Positions 1 to 8,146 of a stretch of 17,500 nucleotides of DNA are shown in pieces. This DNA comes from Botryococcus braunii (lineage: Eukaryota > Chlorophyta > Trebouxiophyceae). A program made the translations under genes and the position numbers. The stretch's first letter is position 1, and each line of letters starts with the position of its first letter. A model generated the notes under the pieces. That model worked only from the letters and a program-made list of their open reading frames with translations. It was not told where the DNA came from and did no database searches. Where the stretch lies: the NCBI GenBank assembly GCA_002005505.1, contig KV908351.1:2501-20000 (forward strand), in the 5' to 3' direction.

Positions 1-830
1 CTAGACGTTTCTCGCCGTTGGATATTATATGTTTTCGGAATTGCTTCACAAACTTCACAACTGGAGCACTGGGCCTGGACGTGTTGGGATTAGACGGCGT
101 TCGTTATCTTGGGAGCCTTGCAGTATATCTTTCACGGCTTCCAGACCTTGGCTTTTTCTCGGGTTTTCTCGGGTTTAGTCAATTTTCAATACAGGTTTCT
201 TTCCTTGGGAAGTTGAATGAAGTCGGAGGTGATCTTGCCATTTCAGGAGGAGACGATGCATCTGGGAATCCATGGCCATGGCAATGGGCTGTTTCCTTTC
301 CAGGTCTGTCAAATTTACAGCAAGTCCGAGGAAGGGTAGGCATCACGAATACGCCCATCTTTGATGGGCCTCTCGTGGGCTTGGTATGCATAGGGCAGTC
401 CCTCACCATACAGCGGAATGATTGGATCATCACCTTGGGAATCAAAAGACTAATATCAATATTTAACCCGACTTCACCCACCGGAGATGGGACGGTCATT
501 AATATCTCTAACAATTCCAATCCTACCTTCAACCCTCTTGATGCCATGTCTAACGTAACCGTAATCCCATCTGGAGACTTTATACTGCCCGGTGCTTGGG
601 GGGGCATTTCTGACTTCTGGAGCCTTGCAACGTCCCCCGATATGCGTGCTTTGGCCGTGGTTGGCTCATGTGGATCAAATGCGAATGTACCGCCTCAAGG
701 CATCCGCATTGAGAACACGTACTGCCGACCCTTTCTGGCCTGGTCTGAGCTTTGCGCGTACGTCCCATCTGGCAGCTGCCCGCCCCCTTTCCCACCTCCC
801 CCACCGATTCCGAAACCACCTGCTTCATGA
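1..830 (+). CDS. Partial host gene: C-terminal part of an L-domain/LRR-like secreted protein with proline-rich tail
   Basis: The reading frame is open from the left window edge (first full codon at base 3) to a TGA at 828-830. It has no ATG near its 5' end, so I read it as the 3' part or last exon of a gene that begins outside the window. The upstream 150-200 bases could still be intron, because a pyrimidine-rich stretch ending in CAG lies near 180-195. Several segments have the spacing of receptor L-domain or LRR-like solenoid repeats: LNEVGGDLAIS, LQQVRGRVGITNTPIF and CIGQSLTIQRND. The last ~50 residues contain several cysteines, then a Pro-rich tail (CPPPFPPPPPIPKPP). A secreted or wall-associated role is inferred. 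No catalytic motif is visible. Alternatives are a pherophorin-like or other algal extracellular protein, or a pseudogene. Confidence 0.45.
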   Translation, partial: RRFSPLDIICFRNCFTNFTTGALGLDVLGLDGVRYLGSLAVYLSRLPDLGFFSGFLGFSQFSIQVSFLGKLNEVGGDLAISGGDDASGNPWPWQWAVSFPGLSNLQQVRGRVGITNTPIFDGPLVGLVCIGQSLTIQRNDWIITLGIKRLISIFNPTSPTGDGTVINISNNSNPTFNPLDAMSNVTVIPSGDFILPGAWGGISDFWSLATSPDMRALAVVGSCGSNANVPPQGIRIENTYCRPFLAWSELCAYVPSGSCPPPFPPPPPIPKPPAS

Positions 831-1383
831 AGTACTACTGACCGGTAGTAGTGCGTCATGAGATACCTGTTGTTGCGTGATGACACCCACCAACTATTTG
901 GTGATCACCAAATAGTCATGATAGCCACCATTTGCATGTCCACAAAGACCGTTTGATTCCTTCGCGGCCCTTTTTAGTTAGGACGTGGTGACCATTACAG
1001 GTACACAAAACATATTGTTTGTTGAGGTAGACAGATAAGGAAGGGAGGCTTGCTCGTCCACGTGACGGAGCTGTTCTTCATTTACGTAATTTCAAACCCA
1101 TTGATTAATTTGAACTCAAAAAGCATGATCCCATTTGCAACTGCAGGGCATGGCCATGTGAATCCATGATTGGGTCATAAGGGGACTAGTCCGGGGCTAA
1201 ACACAGCTGCAGTACTGATTTTTGGTATGGAAAGCTTAGTACCTTTGCGAATCGGCTGTTTCCTTGTAATGTACCTGGTTTAAACCATTAATCCCGGGCT
1301 AGTTAACTCCCTCGCTAGCTATAGAGCTATGAAGTTTTAAATCAGATGGATCTGTGTTATACTAGAGTTAGAGGTATCTCGTA
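831..1383. other. Intergenic stretch, no gene seen
   Basis: It follows the stop codon of the left-edge gene and presumably includes its 3' UTR. A TGTAA lies near 1266, the usual chlorophyte poly(A) motif, but that is far from the stop at 828. Only short uninformative frames occur. The one clear structure is the perfect palindrome at 893-916. Confidence 0.5.
893..916. repeat. Perfect 24-bp palindrome
   Basis: The left arm ACTATTTGGTGA (893-904) is followed with no spacer by its exact reverse complement (905-916). The bases on either side (A892, C917) do not pair. It sits about 60 bp downstream of the left-edge gene, so a transcript could fold it into a 3' UTR hairpin. Confidence 0.9.
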
Positions 1384-1405
1384 TCTCCTTCAACGTTGAA
1401 GGAGA
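1384..1405. repeat. Perfect 22-bp palindrome
   Basis: The arm TCTCCTTCAAC (1384-1394) is directly followed by its exact reverse complement GTTGAAGGAGA (1395-1405), with AACGTT at the centre. It is unrelated in sequence to the other long palindromes in the window. Confidence 0.9.
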
Positions 1406-1422
1406 ACCATGTTACATGAACA

Positions 1423-1470
1423 CAATTGCATGCATATCTGCGCATGCAATTGCATGCACATATGCGCATA
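1423..1470 (+). repeat. 24-bp tandem duplication, GCATGC-rich
   Basis: Two adjacent 24-bp units (1423-1446 and 1447-1470) both begin CAATTGCATGCA and differ at a few positions. The unit is rich in small palindromes (CAATTG, GCATGC, TGCGCA), so the segment can also fold on itself. Confidence 0.75.
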
Positions 1471-1704
1471 AGGCTTCATGGTTTCCAATGCATGTGTACC
1501 CTTGATTGTTATGCTTGAGGCGTCACACACACCCACAACATGCCAGTGCAGGCTCCCGCAGCGGGAACCAGGAACCAGGGATTTACAATTGTTGCAACCC
1601 TGGTACAGGTTGGGTGAATTTACCACTTGATCCACTTGATATTTGACTATCAATTAATTGGCCACGGGTCCCGTACGTACGTATGCGGGCCTTCGAGAGG
1701 CGTA

Positions 1705-1816
1705 TACGTAGGGGTACCCGTGTAAATACGTAGGGGTACCCGTGTACCTACTTAGGGGTACCCGTGTAAACTACGTAGGGGTACCCGTGTACCTACGTAG
1801 GGGTACCCGTGTAAAC
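1705..1816 (+). repeat. Minisatellite, five copies of a ~22-bp unit
   Basis: Units start at about 1705, 1727, 1749, 1772 and 1794. The core TACGTAGGGGTACCCGTGTA ends alternately in AA or CC, which suggests a two-unit (~45-bp) higher-order pattern. Each core contains the palindromes TACGTA and GGGTACCC. A different array begins directly after it at 1822. Confidence 0.9.
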
Positions 1817-1821
1817 TTTCC

Positions 1822-1960
1822 GGTGCTGATTTCGAGTAGTCTTAGCTAATACCTTTATGTACCTATAGGTGCTGATTTCGAGTAGTCTTAGCTAATATAT
1901 TTATGTACTTATAGGTGCTGATTTCGAGTAGTCTTAGCGTATATCTTTATGTACCTAGGT
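1822..1960 (+). repeat. Tandem array, three copies of a 46-bp unit
   Basis: Units begin at 1822, 1868 and 1914 with GGTGCTGATTTCGAGTAGTC, then CTTAGC and a variable TTTATGTAC part. The period is exactly 46 bp and the copies differ at a few positions. No coding or RNA function is recognised. Confidence 0.9.
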
Positions 1961-2211
1961 CTGCTGCATCAACTACATGTACATGCATGGTCGCAGGGAC
2001 ATTCGAGTTAGGTACCAGACTCAACGGTACAGCATGCTGCAGGCATACGGTCCCGACACATGCATTCAAACTGTACTTGCTTTAGCAAGGGGAGTTCAAT
2101 GAAGAAAATGCCTCTTGTGGCTGTATGTAAGGATTAGTTTCTTGAGGTGACTGGGAGTTCCATGCGTCTAGAATCGGCTGATCTGGCCTCACTTTTTTCT
2201 TGCTCGTCGTG

Positions 2212-2522
2212 CCGTGTACGGACAACTGATAATCGAGACACTAATGGATCTGCATTACTGAGATTGCAATACTGTACATGTACCTTGCACACTTATGGAC
2301 ACCTGTACATGTATCACCTGTACTTGTGCACTTAAGGATACCTGTACCTGTATCCTCAGGTTTACTTGGCAAGTATGAAACTAGACATGCGCATTGTAAC
2401 ATAATTCCGTGCTTCCGGACTCCAGTTGTTCTGGGACGTCGGACCGTGTACGGATGACTGACGATCGAGACACTGCTATACATATGCATGATATATCTGC
2501 ATTGCTGAGATTGCAATGCTGT
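2212..2522 (+). repeat. Diverged direct repeat pair (2212-2275 and 2444-2522)
   Basis: Both copies start CCGTGTACGGA, continue with an ATCGAGACACT block, and end GAGATTGCAAT(A/G)CTGT. The second copy carries about 15 extra bases (ATATGCATG region). The ~170 bp between them is rich in CCTGTAC(A/C)TGTAT motifs. It could be an old segmental duplication or the remains of a short mobile element. Nothing coding is seen. Confidence 0.75.
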
Positions 2523-2598
2523 TCAGGAATGAAGCTAATCTAAAATGTCTGATTGTGTAATGTCATCCTGCCATATGCAGAAATCGAGGAACCTTGGG

Positions 2599-2848
<250 letters not shown>

Positions 2849-2849
2849 A

Positions 2850-3454
2850 CATGGCTTACTTGACATATTGCTCCATGCTACACCATTTTCTATTGATCAT
2901 TCTAATGGCAATACTTCAAGTTTACGCTTTCCAATCCTTCCCTATTGCTTAAAGGGCCGAAAATGCGCGTGAAATTCCTTTCAGCTTTGGTTACCTTATG
3001 CATTTACCATACCCCTCCATATGCTGCTCTGCCTTACGTAAGACGTACGGATGTCGTATACGACATCCGTAGAAAAGTCGTCCTCCACTACTGAACTGTT
3101 CTACGATCCCGAAAAGTTGGTTGGAAGGGGCCCTAGCTAGGGTTTCCCGCACGAAGTTTTCGGAGACCCATAACATTAGATTTCCCGAACATTTCGGGGT
3201 TCTACTAGAACCCCCAAAATTCCGCGTCTCGCCGAAAAGAAGTAGGAAAAAGAAGATGGGATTGTATGTGCAGTATAGGTGCGAGGAAGAATGTGTGGGT
3301 ACCTATCCCAGTGGTCCCGGCACAAGTCACCATAAGTTGGGAAAACTCGGCGCCGTATGCCCGAGCTCCGTATTCCAAGTTGGGTTTTTTTTTTTTTGGC
3401 CGTTGGCAGCCAACTTGGCCGCAGGGTGGCAAATTTTGGCGGAATTGGCCGCAA
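2850..3454. other. Intergenic stretch upstream of LINE-A
   Basis: No gene is recognised. It holds the perfect palindrome at 3046-3071, an imperfect stem-loop at 3191-3220 (8-bp stem GGGGTTCT/AGAACCCC around ACT), and a run of 13 T at 3385-3397 followed by GGCCG-rich sequence. Part of it may be 5' UTR of LINE-A, because the ORF1 frame stays open upstream to 3266. I see no protein character there and did not extend the gene. Confidence 0.5.
3046..3071. repeat. Perfect 26-bp palindrome
   Basis: The arm TACGGATGTCGTA (3046-3058) is followed without spacer by its exact reverse complement (3059-3071), with GTATAC at the centre. It lies about 500 bp upstream of ORF1 of LINE-A. Confidence 0.9.
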
Positions 3455-3559
3455 AGCACGGCAGTTGGACGTACCCGGCCGACATTTTTGACCGCAAACG
3501 TTTTTGATCGAGGGTTTTCATGGGTCTTGAGGGCTTTTGACACCAGATACACTTCTACA

Positions 3560-4471
3560 ATGACGTCTATGTTTACACTTTTAGGGGAGAAGCGTGTTCG
3601 TTCGACTACACCTCCCCCTGGTGATGCCGCCATCGCCGTTGATGGTGCTCTGTCAGGCCCGATCCAGGAGGCCCTGAAGAACATTCTGCCCACCATAATT
3701 ACTGAGGTAGTAACAAAAGTAGTAGAACAGCTTGTTCCGAATCTCACGGCGCAGTTCAAGCAGGTCAGTGACAGATTGGACCAGATCACATTGTCCATTG
3801 CCGACAGTCACCGTGCAACTGCAGAGCTCCGCCAGGCTCAAGAGACTATTAGAGCCCTTCAAGAGCTTCACTCCAATGAAATCAACCGGCTTTTGTCGCG
3901 ACAGGAGGGCCTGGAGCGCCAATGGAAAGCTCCCAATGCCATTCTATATAATGTCAACGAAGTCCCACGGGACTCGTTGACCGAAGTTAAGTCCCTCATT
4001 TCTGGTGGTGTGACCTCAGAAAATAATGGCATTATTGAGTGCCATCGTTTGGGGCGACAGAACCCGCAGGCCCAAAGACCTCGTCCCATCCTCATCAAGT
4101 TCGCAACTGTGGAGCAGAAACACGCGGCGTTTAAACATGCCAAGCAGCTACGGCTTAATGGAATCACTATGGATGATGATTTAACCCCCGCCCAGCGTGC
4201 AACACGCAAGGAGCGCACTGCTGAAGCCATAGCTTTGAGGAATGCTGGGTGGCGCGTCTTCTGGAGGGGTGACCGCCTCTTCAAGGTCAAGGAGGGTGGG
4301 GCACCTACCCTTGTTCCTCTCTCCCACTCTAGATTGGGTGGGGGGGTTGTTTTGGGTCCGGCTGGAGGCATTTCAGGGTCCTCACCCCCCCTTGGTGGCC
4401 TTGGTGAGGGGGTGGCTTCTCCGGGGCCCACCTCGGCGTCCGGCCCTACTCCTCCCGGTGATCATGCATAG
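3560..4471 (+). CDS. LINE-A ORF1: coiled-coil, RRM-like RNA-binding protein
   Basis: This 303-residue protein should bind element RNA as a nucleic-acid chaperone, like L1 ORF1p. I chose the ATG at 3560 (A at -3) because protein-like sequence begins there; the frame is open back to 3266 but that part looks non-coding. Residues ~62-122 are a heptad-rich coiled coil. Residues ~126-195 look RRM-like: NAILYNV as the first strand, then HRLG and RPRPILIKF. Residues ~196-245 match the small C-terminal domain (DDLTPAQRATRKER, WRVFWRGDRLFKV). A Gly/Pro/Ser tail follows. The same motifs occur in LINE-B ORF1. It ends in TAG, and ORF2 continues in the same frame after that stop. Confidence 0.85.
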   Translation: MTSMFTLLGEKRVRSTTPPPGDAAIAVDGALSGPIQEALKNILPTIITEVVTKVVEQLVPNLTAQFKQVSDRLDQITLSIADSHRATAELRQAQETIRALQELHSNEINRLLSRQEGLERQWKAPNAILYNVNEVPRDSLTEVKSLISGGVTSENNGIIECHRLGRQNPQAQRPRPILIKFATVEQKHAAFKHAKQLRLNGITMDDDLTPAQRATRKERTAEAIALRNAGWRVFWRGDRLFKVKEGGAPTLVPLSHSRLGGGVVLGPAGGISGSSPPLGGLGEGVASPGPTSASGPTPPGDHA

Positions 4472-4507
4472 GGGTGTCAGGGCCACATTGGGCTATCCAT
4501 TTTAGTG
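4469..4507 (+). promoter_or_regulatory. LINE-A ORF1/ORF2 junction: in-frame TAG, possible readthrough or non-AUG reinitiation site
   Basis: TAG at 4469-4471 is followed by GGG TGT CAG and, after exactly 11 codons, by VWNVNGL, the first endonuclease motif. The frame is the same as ORF1. The first in-frame ATG is at 4709, after two catalytic residues. An ATG overlapping the stop (4464) is in another frame and ends at 4505. LINE-B has the same arrangement and spacing. The mechanism (readthrough, or start at a near-cognate codon such as ATT 4487 or GTG 4505) is inferred. Confidence 0.55.
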
Positions 4508-5041
4508 TGGAACGTGAATGGCCTAACCGACTCGAAGGTTGCTCTCCATGATTATTTTTCTTATTTTCGGGAACATGATGTGATTCTTCTGCAGGAAACA
4601 CTCTCCCATGCGTATGACCCAGCTCTGTTTAGGGGTTATCGGGTGTTTCTATCCTTATCTTCTCCTTCCTTTTCTCCACTTCCCCTCCCCCACAAGAGGG
4701 GTCTTGGTATGCTGATTGCTGTGCGGGATCATAGTGGGTATAGTGCGCAATTGTGGGGTTCCACATCTTCTTCATTGTGGGTTAAAGTGACTTTCATGGG
4801 TGCCCATTCCCCACCTCTGTATGTGGGAGGGGTGTATGTTCCCCCGAGGGCTCTCCCCGTCTCCAAGAGGTTCCCATGCCTCATCGGATGGCTGAGCTTG
4901 AGGGTCGCATTCAGGAGGCTTTGCTCGATGGTTCAGTGGTGTTGGCGGGTGATTTCAATGCTCGAGTTTCTTTTGCATCCACGTCGTCTTCTTCAGTTGT
5001 CCCAGTGCCGGTTGGCCAAAATCCACATGGCCGTCGTTTAG
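4472..5041 (+). pseudogene. LINE-A ORF2 first part: N-terminal half of APE-type endonuclease
   Basis: The frame follows the ORF1 TAG directly. It shows VWNVNGL (catalytic Asn), VILLQET (catalytic Glu at 4595-4597) and VYVPP (Tyr), the first three landmarks of LINE apurinic-type endonucleases. Good protein similarity stops after VPPRALPVSKR, near 4871-4876; the rest of the frame to 5041 is meaningless. The protein resumes in the -1 frame with MPHRMAELEGRI. Comparison with LINE-B suggests one C lost from the CCC run at 4873-4875, and I see no slippery heptamer. It is either a decayed copy or a base error in the assembly. Confidence 0.75.
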
Positions 5042-7881
5042 TGGATTTGTCTGCGACAACAGGGTTGGTTCTCTGCACGGGGCGGGTCGATGGGGATCTC
5101 CATGAGCCCCCTTCTTTTCCCACTCCTCGGGGAGGCACCCGTCCTGATCATGTCTTAGTCTCAGCGCCCCTTCTTCCTCATGTCACGAGTATTCGGGTGC
5201 AAGCTGACTTACGAGGTTCTGATCATTATTCTCTCCATGTTCTTCTTCGGATTCCAGTCTTGCATTGTTCATCGACTCCTCTCCCACTCCATAAGGTCTC
5301 TCGTGTCACGTGGAAAGGGACCCACCGTCGTGCCTATGTGCATGCCTTAGAAGGGGAGGAGCCCTCACTACGTACATGCGCAGAACTTGCTCAATCGGGT
5401 GATCTCCCTGGGGCATCTTCTCTTCTTATGGCTGTCATTTCTCGGTCAGCTACACATGCGCATATGAAGGTGTCGCGGCGGGAAAGTCCCCCTTCTCGGC
5501 CGCCGTGGAAGCCTTTCTTCACTCACCAGTGTTTTGCGTTAAAACGGGAGTGGAAGAGGTTGGGTAGGCAGCTAGGATGGCGGGCTCCCCCAGTGGTTCT
5601 CTTGGAACGCCGGTACCATTCCTTCGTGAGATCTCAAAAGAGGTCTTGGCTCCTGACTCAGCTTCAAGACGTTATTGCAATGTTCCATACGGAGCCCCGC
5701 CGGTTTTGGCGCCTGCTCAATGGCTCCCCACCCCCGCTCCCAGGTCCTCTGTGTCATCCCTCTGCATGGGAATCCTTTGCCGCAGGCCTCCAGGGCTCTT
5801 CGGTGGTGGATCATGCACCCCTCTCAGAGGTGGCTTTTCCACACCAGGTTGTGCAGGTCCTTAGTGATCTTCACAGGCCTTTCACTCCCGTAGAGGTGGA
5901 AGTTGCTTTGTCGGCATTGAAACCCGGTAGAGCAGCAGGGCTTGGTGGGTTCCCCTCTGAGTTCCTTCGGTTTGCGCAACAGTGTAGGACCCCGGAGGTG
6001 GTGGCTCCCCCTCACTTATTGGCCCCATCCCTCACTGCAATTTTGAATGCTATGTTAGGCGCGGGGTGTCTGCCCCCTGACCATGACATCCTCACAGTCA
6101 CCCCGGTCCTGAAAGACTCCTCCCGGTCTGTGCTTGATACCACGAATTATCGCCCCATTGCTGTGCAAGACCCCTTAGTTCGCCTCTATGCCTCATTGTT
6201 GAACACCCGACTCGTGCGGTATTTAGAAGAAAATCGCTTTCGCTGTCCTGAGCAATGTGGTTTCCGCCCTGGGTTCTCGACGTTACATGCGTTGTTTACT
6301 CTACAGCATTTTGTTGACTTAGCTACGCCCACTGCCCCGTTGTATTGCTGTTTCTTAGATCTATCTAAAGCCTATGATCGTGTTCCTCGGCATTACTTAT
6401 GGGAGGCCCTCAGGCGCCTCGGGGTGGCTGAAGGTTTTATCCGCGCGGTACGGTCCACGTATGATGGTGTTCGGTTTACGGTTGTTGCTGGGGGCATGGC
6501 TGGATCTTTCCACGCTTCGGGTGCTGGGGTTACCCAGGGGTCTCCGATTAGTCCCACGTTATTCACGGTTTATGCTGATGGGCTCCTTAGGCAGATTCGG
6601 GCTACTTGTCCTGGGGTTGGTCCCCAAACTCGAGATGGGACTCATGTCCCGGCTCAAATGTACGCTGATGATTTGATACTTCTTGCTGAAACGGCAGAGG
6701 GCTTGCAACAACTCATTGACGCCGTTGTTCATTGGTGTGGCTTTTCGTATATGCGTATTAATCCCATTAAGACCGATGTCATGGTCTTTCCATCGTCGCC
6801 CGAGTCGCCCCCTTCCTTTCAGTGGGTTTGTGACGGGGTCATGCTTCCCGTCGTATATACTAAGAAATACTTGGGTGTTATTTTATCCTCGGTTGGGGGT
6901 GTGGGGGGCACCTTTGGCCTGCTGAATGGTAAAATGTGGGCCACGTGGAGCTCCCTTATGCGTAAGTATGGTAACCTGCAGTGCGCGGCCTCTATAGGTC
7001 TTCTTCTTAAGTTGATTCTCATGTGTGTTGTGCCCACGGCGTCGTATGCATGTGAGATTTGGGGATGGCGTTCTTTTCGTTCACCGGCTGCGGCCCCTTC
7101 TGTTCAGCTCTTAGAGTCTAGTTACTTGGTCATGTTGAAGATGTTGTTAGGGGTGCGCCCCTCGGTGGCCACTCCGATTTTGTTAGCTGAGTTGGGGCTT
7201 CAACCCCTCGCTCATCACTGGCTGAAGCGTATGGCCACCTTTTGGAACTCGTTGGTGTCTTTGCCTCATGATCATCTTTATGCCTTGATTCTTCGCGACT
7301 CGTGCTTTTATGGCGTCACTACCCGTACTCCCACTTGGGCAGGGTATTTCATGAAGGCCCTTATTAAGGTTGGCTATCCTTATCAGATAGATTGTCAAGC
7401 CCCTCATCCGATTGATATGCCGTCCCTTCGGGACCTCTTGCGTCGGCATGGCCGCCAACCCTGGGAGGGCTTGCATGTCTCTCCTCGTCTCTGCCCGTCT
7501 GAGCGGGCTCAGCTTTGCACATACTCTAGGTGGTTTAATAGTCCGTCCCGCGCCACTCTCTCTAGGCTTTTGTGGTTACGTATGAGTGTTTCCAAGTTGA
7601 GGGTTTTCCATCGATTCCGCATGGGGGTTCACAACCTTCCTATTGATGCTGGTCGTCGTCGGGGCATCCCCCGTTCCCACCGGTTCTGTGATCAGTGTCA
7701 GGCTGGTTTGGTGGGTGATGAACACCACCTTGTCTTTTCCTGTTCGGCCCTTCAGCCGATCCGGGACCGTTACCCCCATCTTTTTCGTTCCCCCTTTCGG
7801 TCGTTACGTCAGTTCGTCTGGCAAGATGACCTTCAGTCTGTGGTTAACTTCATTTATGATTGTTTTCAGTTTCGGTCTTAG
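4876..7881 (+). CDS. LINE-A ORF2 main part: endonuclease C-terminal half, reverse transcriptase, zinc knuckle
   Basis: This ~1001-codon frame completes the endonuclease: GDFNAR (D26, N28), DHVLVS (D91) and GSDHYS (S115-D116-H117). These are the residues that coordinate metal and cleave target DNA. The reverse transcriptase follows: NYRPIAV, GFRPGFST, FLDLSKAYDR (motif A, catalytic D495), TQGSPISP (motif B) and MYADD (motif C, D598-D599). It copies element RNA onto the nicked target. Near the C-terminus is a CxxC...H...C knuckle (FCDQC to DEHHLVFSC). No stop interrupts the frame, so decay is limited to the single break upstream. The ATG at 4876 happens to lie at the break and need not be a true start. 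It ends in TAG, like ORF1. Confidence 0.88.
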   Translation: MPHRMAELEGRIQEALLDGSVVLAGDFNARVSFASTSSSSVVPVPVGQNPHGRRLVDLSATTGLVLCTGRVDGDLHEPPSFPTPRGGTRPDHVLVSAPLLPHVTSIRVQADLRGSDHYSLHVLLRIPVLHCSSTPLPLHKVSRVTWKGTHRRAYVHALEGEEPSLRTCAELAQSGDLPGASSLLMAVISRSATHAHMKVSRRESPPSRPPWKPFFTHQCFALKREWKRLGRQLGWRAPPVVLLERRYHSFVRSQKRSWLLTQLQDVIAMFHTEPRRFWRLLNGSPPPLPGPLCHPSAWESFAAGLQGSSVVDHAPLSEVAFPHQVVQVLSDLHRPFTPVEVEVALSALKPGRAAGLGGFPSEFLRFAQQCRTPEVVAPPHLLAPSLTAILNAMLGAGCLPPDHDILTVTPVLKDSSRSVLDTTNYRPIAVQDPLVRLYASLLNTRLVRYLEENRFRCPEQCGFRPGFSTLHALFTLQHFVDLATPTAPLYCCFLDLSKAYDRVPRHYLWEALRRLGVAEGFIRAVRSTYDGVRFTVVAGGMAGSFHASGAGVTQGSPISPTLFTVYADGLLRQIRATCPGVGPQTRDGTHVPAQMYADDLILLAETAEGLQQLIDAVVHWCGFSYMRINPIKTDVMVFPSSPESPPSFQWVCDGVMLPVVYTKKYLGVILSSVGGVGGTFGLLNGKMWATWSSLMRKYGNLQCAASIGLLLKLILMCVVPTASYACEIWGWRSFRSPAAAPSVQLLESSYLVMLKMLLGVRPSVATPILLAELGLQPLAHHWLKRMATFWNSLVSLPHDHLYALILRDSCFYGVTTRTPTWAGYFMKALIKVGYPYQIDCQAPHPIDMPSLRDLLRRHGRQPWEGLHVSPRLCPSERAQLCTYSRWFNSPSRATLSRLLWLRMSVSKLRVFHRFRMGVHNLPIDAGRRRGIPRSHRFCDQCQAGLVGDEHHLVFSCSALQPIRDRYPHLFRSPFRSLRQFVWQDDLQSVVNFIYDCFQFRS

Positions 7882-8123
7882 GTTTGTGTCTTGCCCTTTG
7901 CTGGCCCTTGCCCACTCTTGGGCTGTGTCCTGGGGCTTTCCTGCCCCTTCCTCTGTGTCCTGGGGCTTTCATGCCCTTCCTTTGTGCTCTTGGCTCCCCA
8001 CTCGGTACTTTGGGTTTGTGTTTGGCCTTGATTCTTAGGGTTTGTGTTTGGTTTCTCTCGGTGTCTTGCTGCGTCGGTGTTCGGTTTTCCATCTCATCAG
8101 CCCTTTGGGCTGGGTTGATGTAA
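7882..8123 (+). other. LINE-A 3' UTR with internal short repeats
   Basis: It contains a 30-bp tandem pair (7924-7953 and 7954-7982, both starting TGTGTCCTGGGGCTTTC) and two copies of GGGTTTGTGTTTGG (8012-8025 and 8038-8051). It is T/G-rich with no coding frame of interest. It ends in the conserved stem-loop and GATGTAA. Confidence 0.75.
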
Positions 8124-8146
8124 TTCCTTCCTTCCTTCCTTCCTTC
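8098..8146 (+). promoter_or_regulatory. LINE-A 3' terminal stem-loop, TGTAA motif and (TTCC)n tail
   Basis: The stem CAGCCC/GGGCTG (8098-8112, loop TTT) is followed by GATGTAA (8117-8123) and then (TTCC)5TTC (8124-8146). The same order occurs at the end of LINE-B, though the UTRs are otherwise different. In other LINEs with short-repeat tails the 3' hairpin is read by the element's own reverse transcriptase, so that role is likely here. TGTAA could also act as a poly(A) signal if the host is a green alga. Confidence 0.7.

Larger units (their letters stand above)
3455..8146 (+). mobile_element. LINE-A: L1-like non-LTR retrotransposon with APE endonuclease
   Basis: Parts in order: short 5' UTR; ORF1 (3560-4471); TAG; ORF2 in the same frame, with endonuclease, reverse transcriptase and zinc knuckle (4472-7881, one frame break); 3' UTR; stem-loop; GATGTAA; and a (TTCC)5 tail ending at 8146. 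The 3' boundary is well supported by the matching end of LINE-B. The 5' boundary is a guess: TGGCCGCAA occurs at 3446-3454 and again at 8149-8157, just after the tail, and could be a 9-bp target-site duplication, but GGCCGC is common locally. There are no LTRs and no integrase. Clade assignment beyond an L1/jockey-type APE LINE needs a tree. Confidence 0.85.

Noticed and set aside
1705..1960. CRISPR array
   Set aside because: Units are contiguous or nearly so with no unique spacers, and the context is eukaryotic; these are minisatellites.
3205..3798. 197-codon minus-strand frame over the start of LINE-A ORF1
   Set aside because: Shadow of the plus-strand ORF1 and its leader; no motif.
4871..4876. 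Programmed -1 frameshift site in LINE-A ORF2
   Set aside because: No X-XXY-YYZ slippery heptamer is in phase here, and LINE-B breaks at a different point; an indel is simpler.
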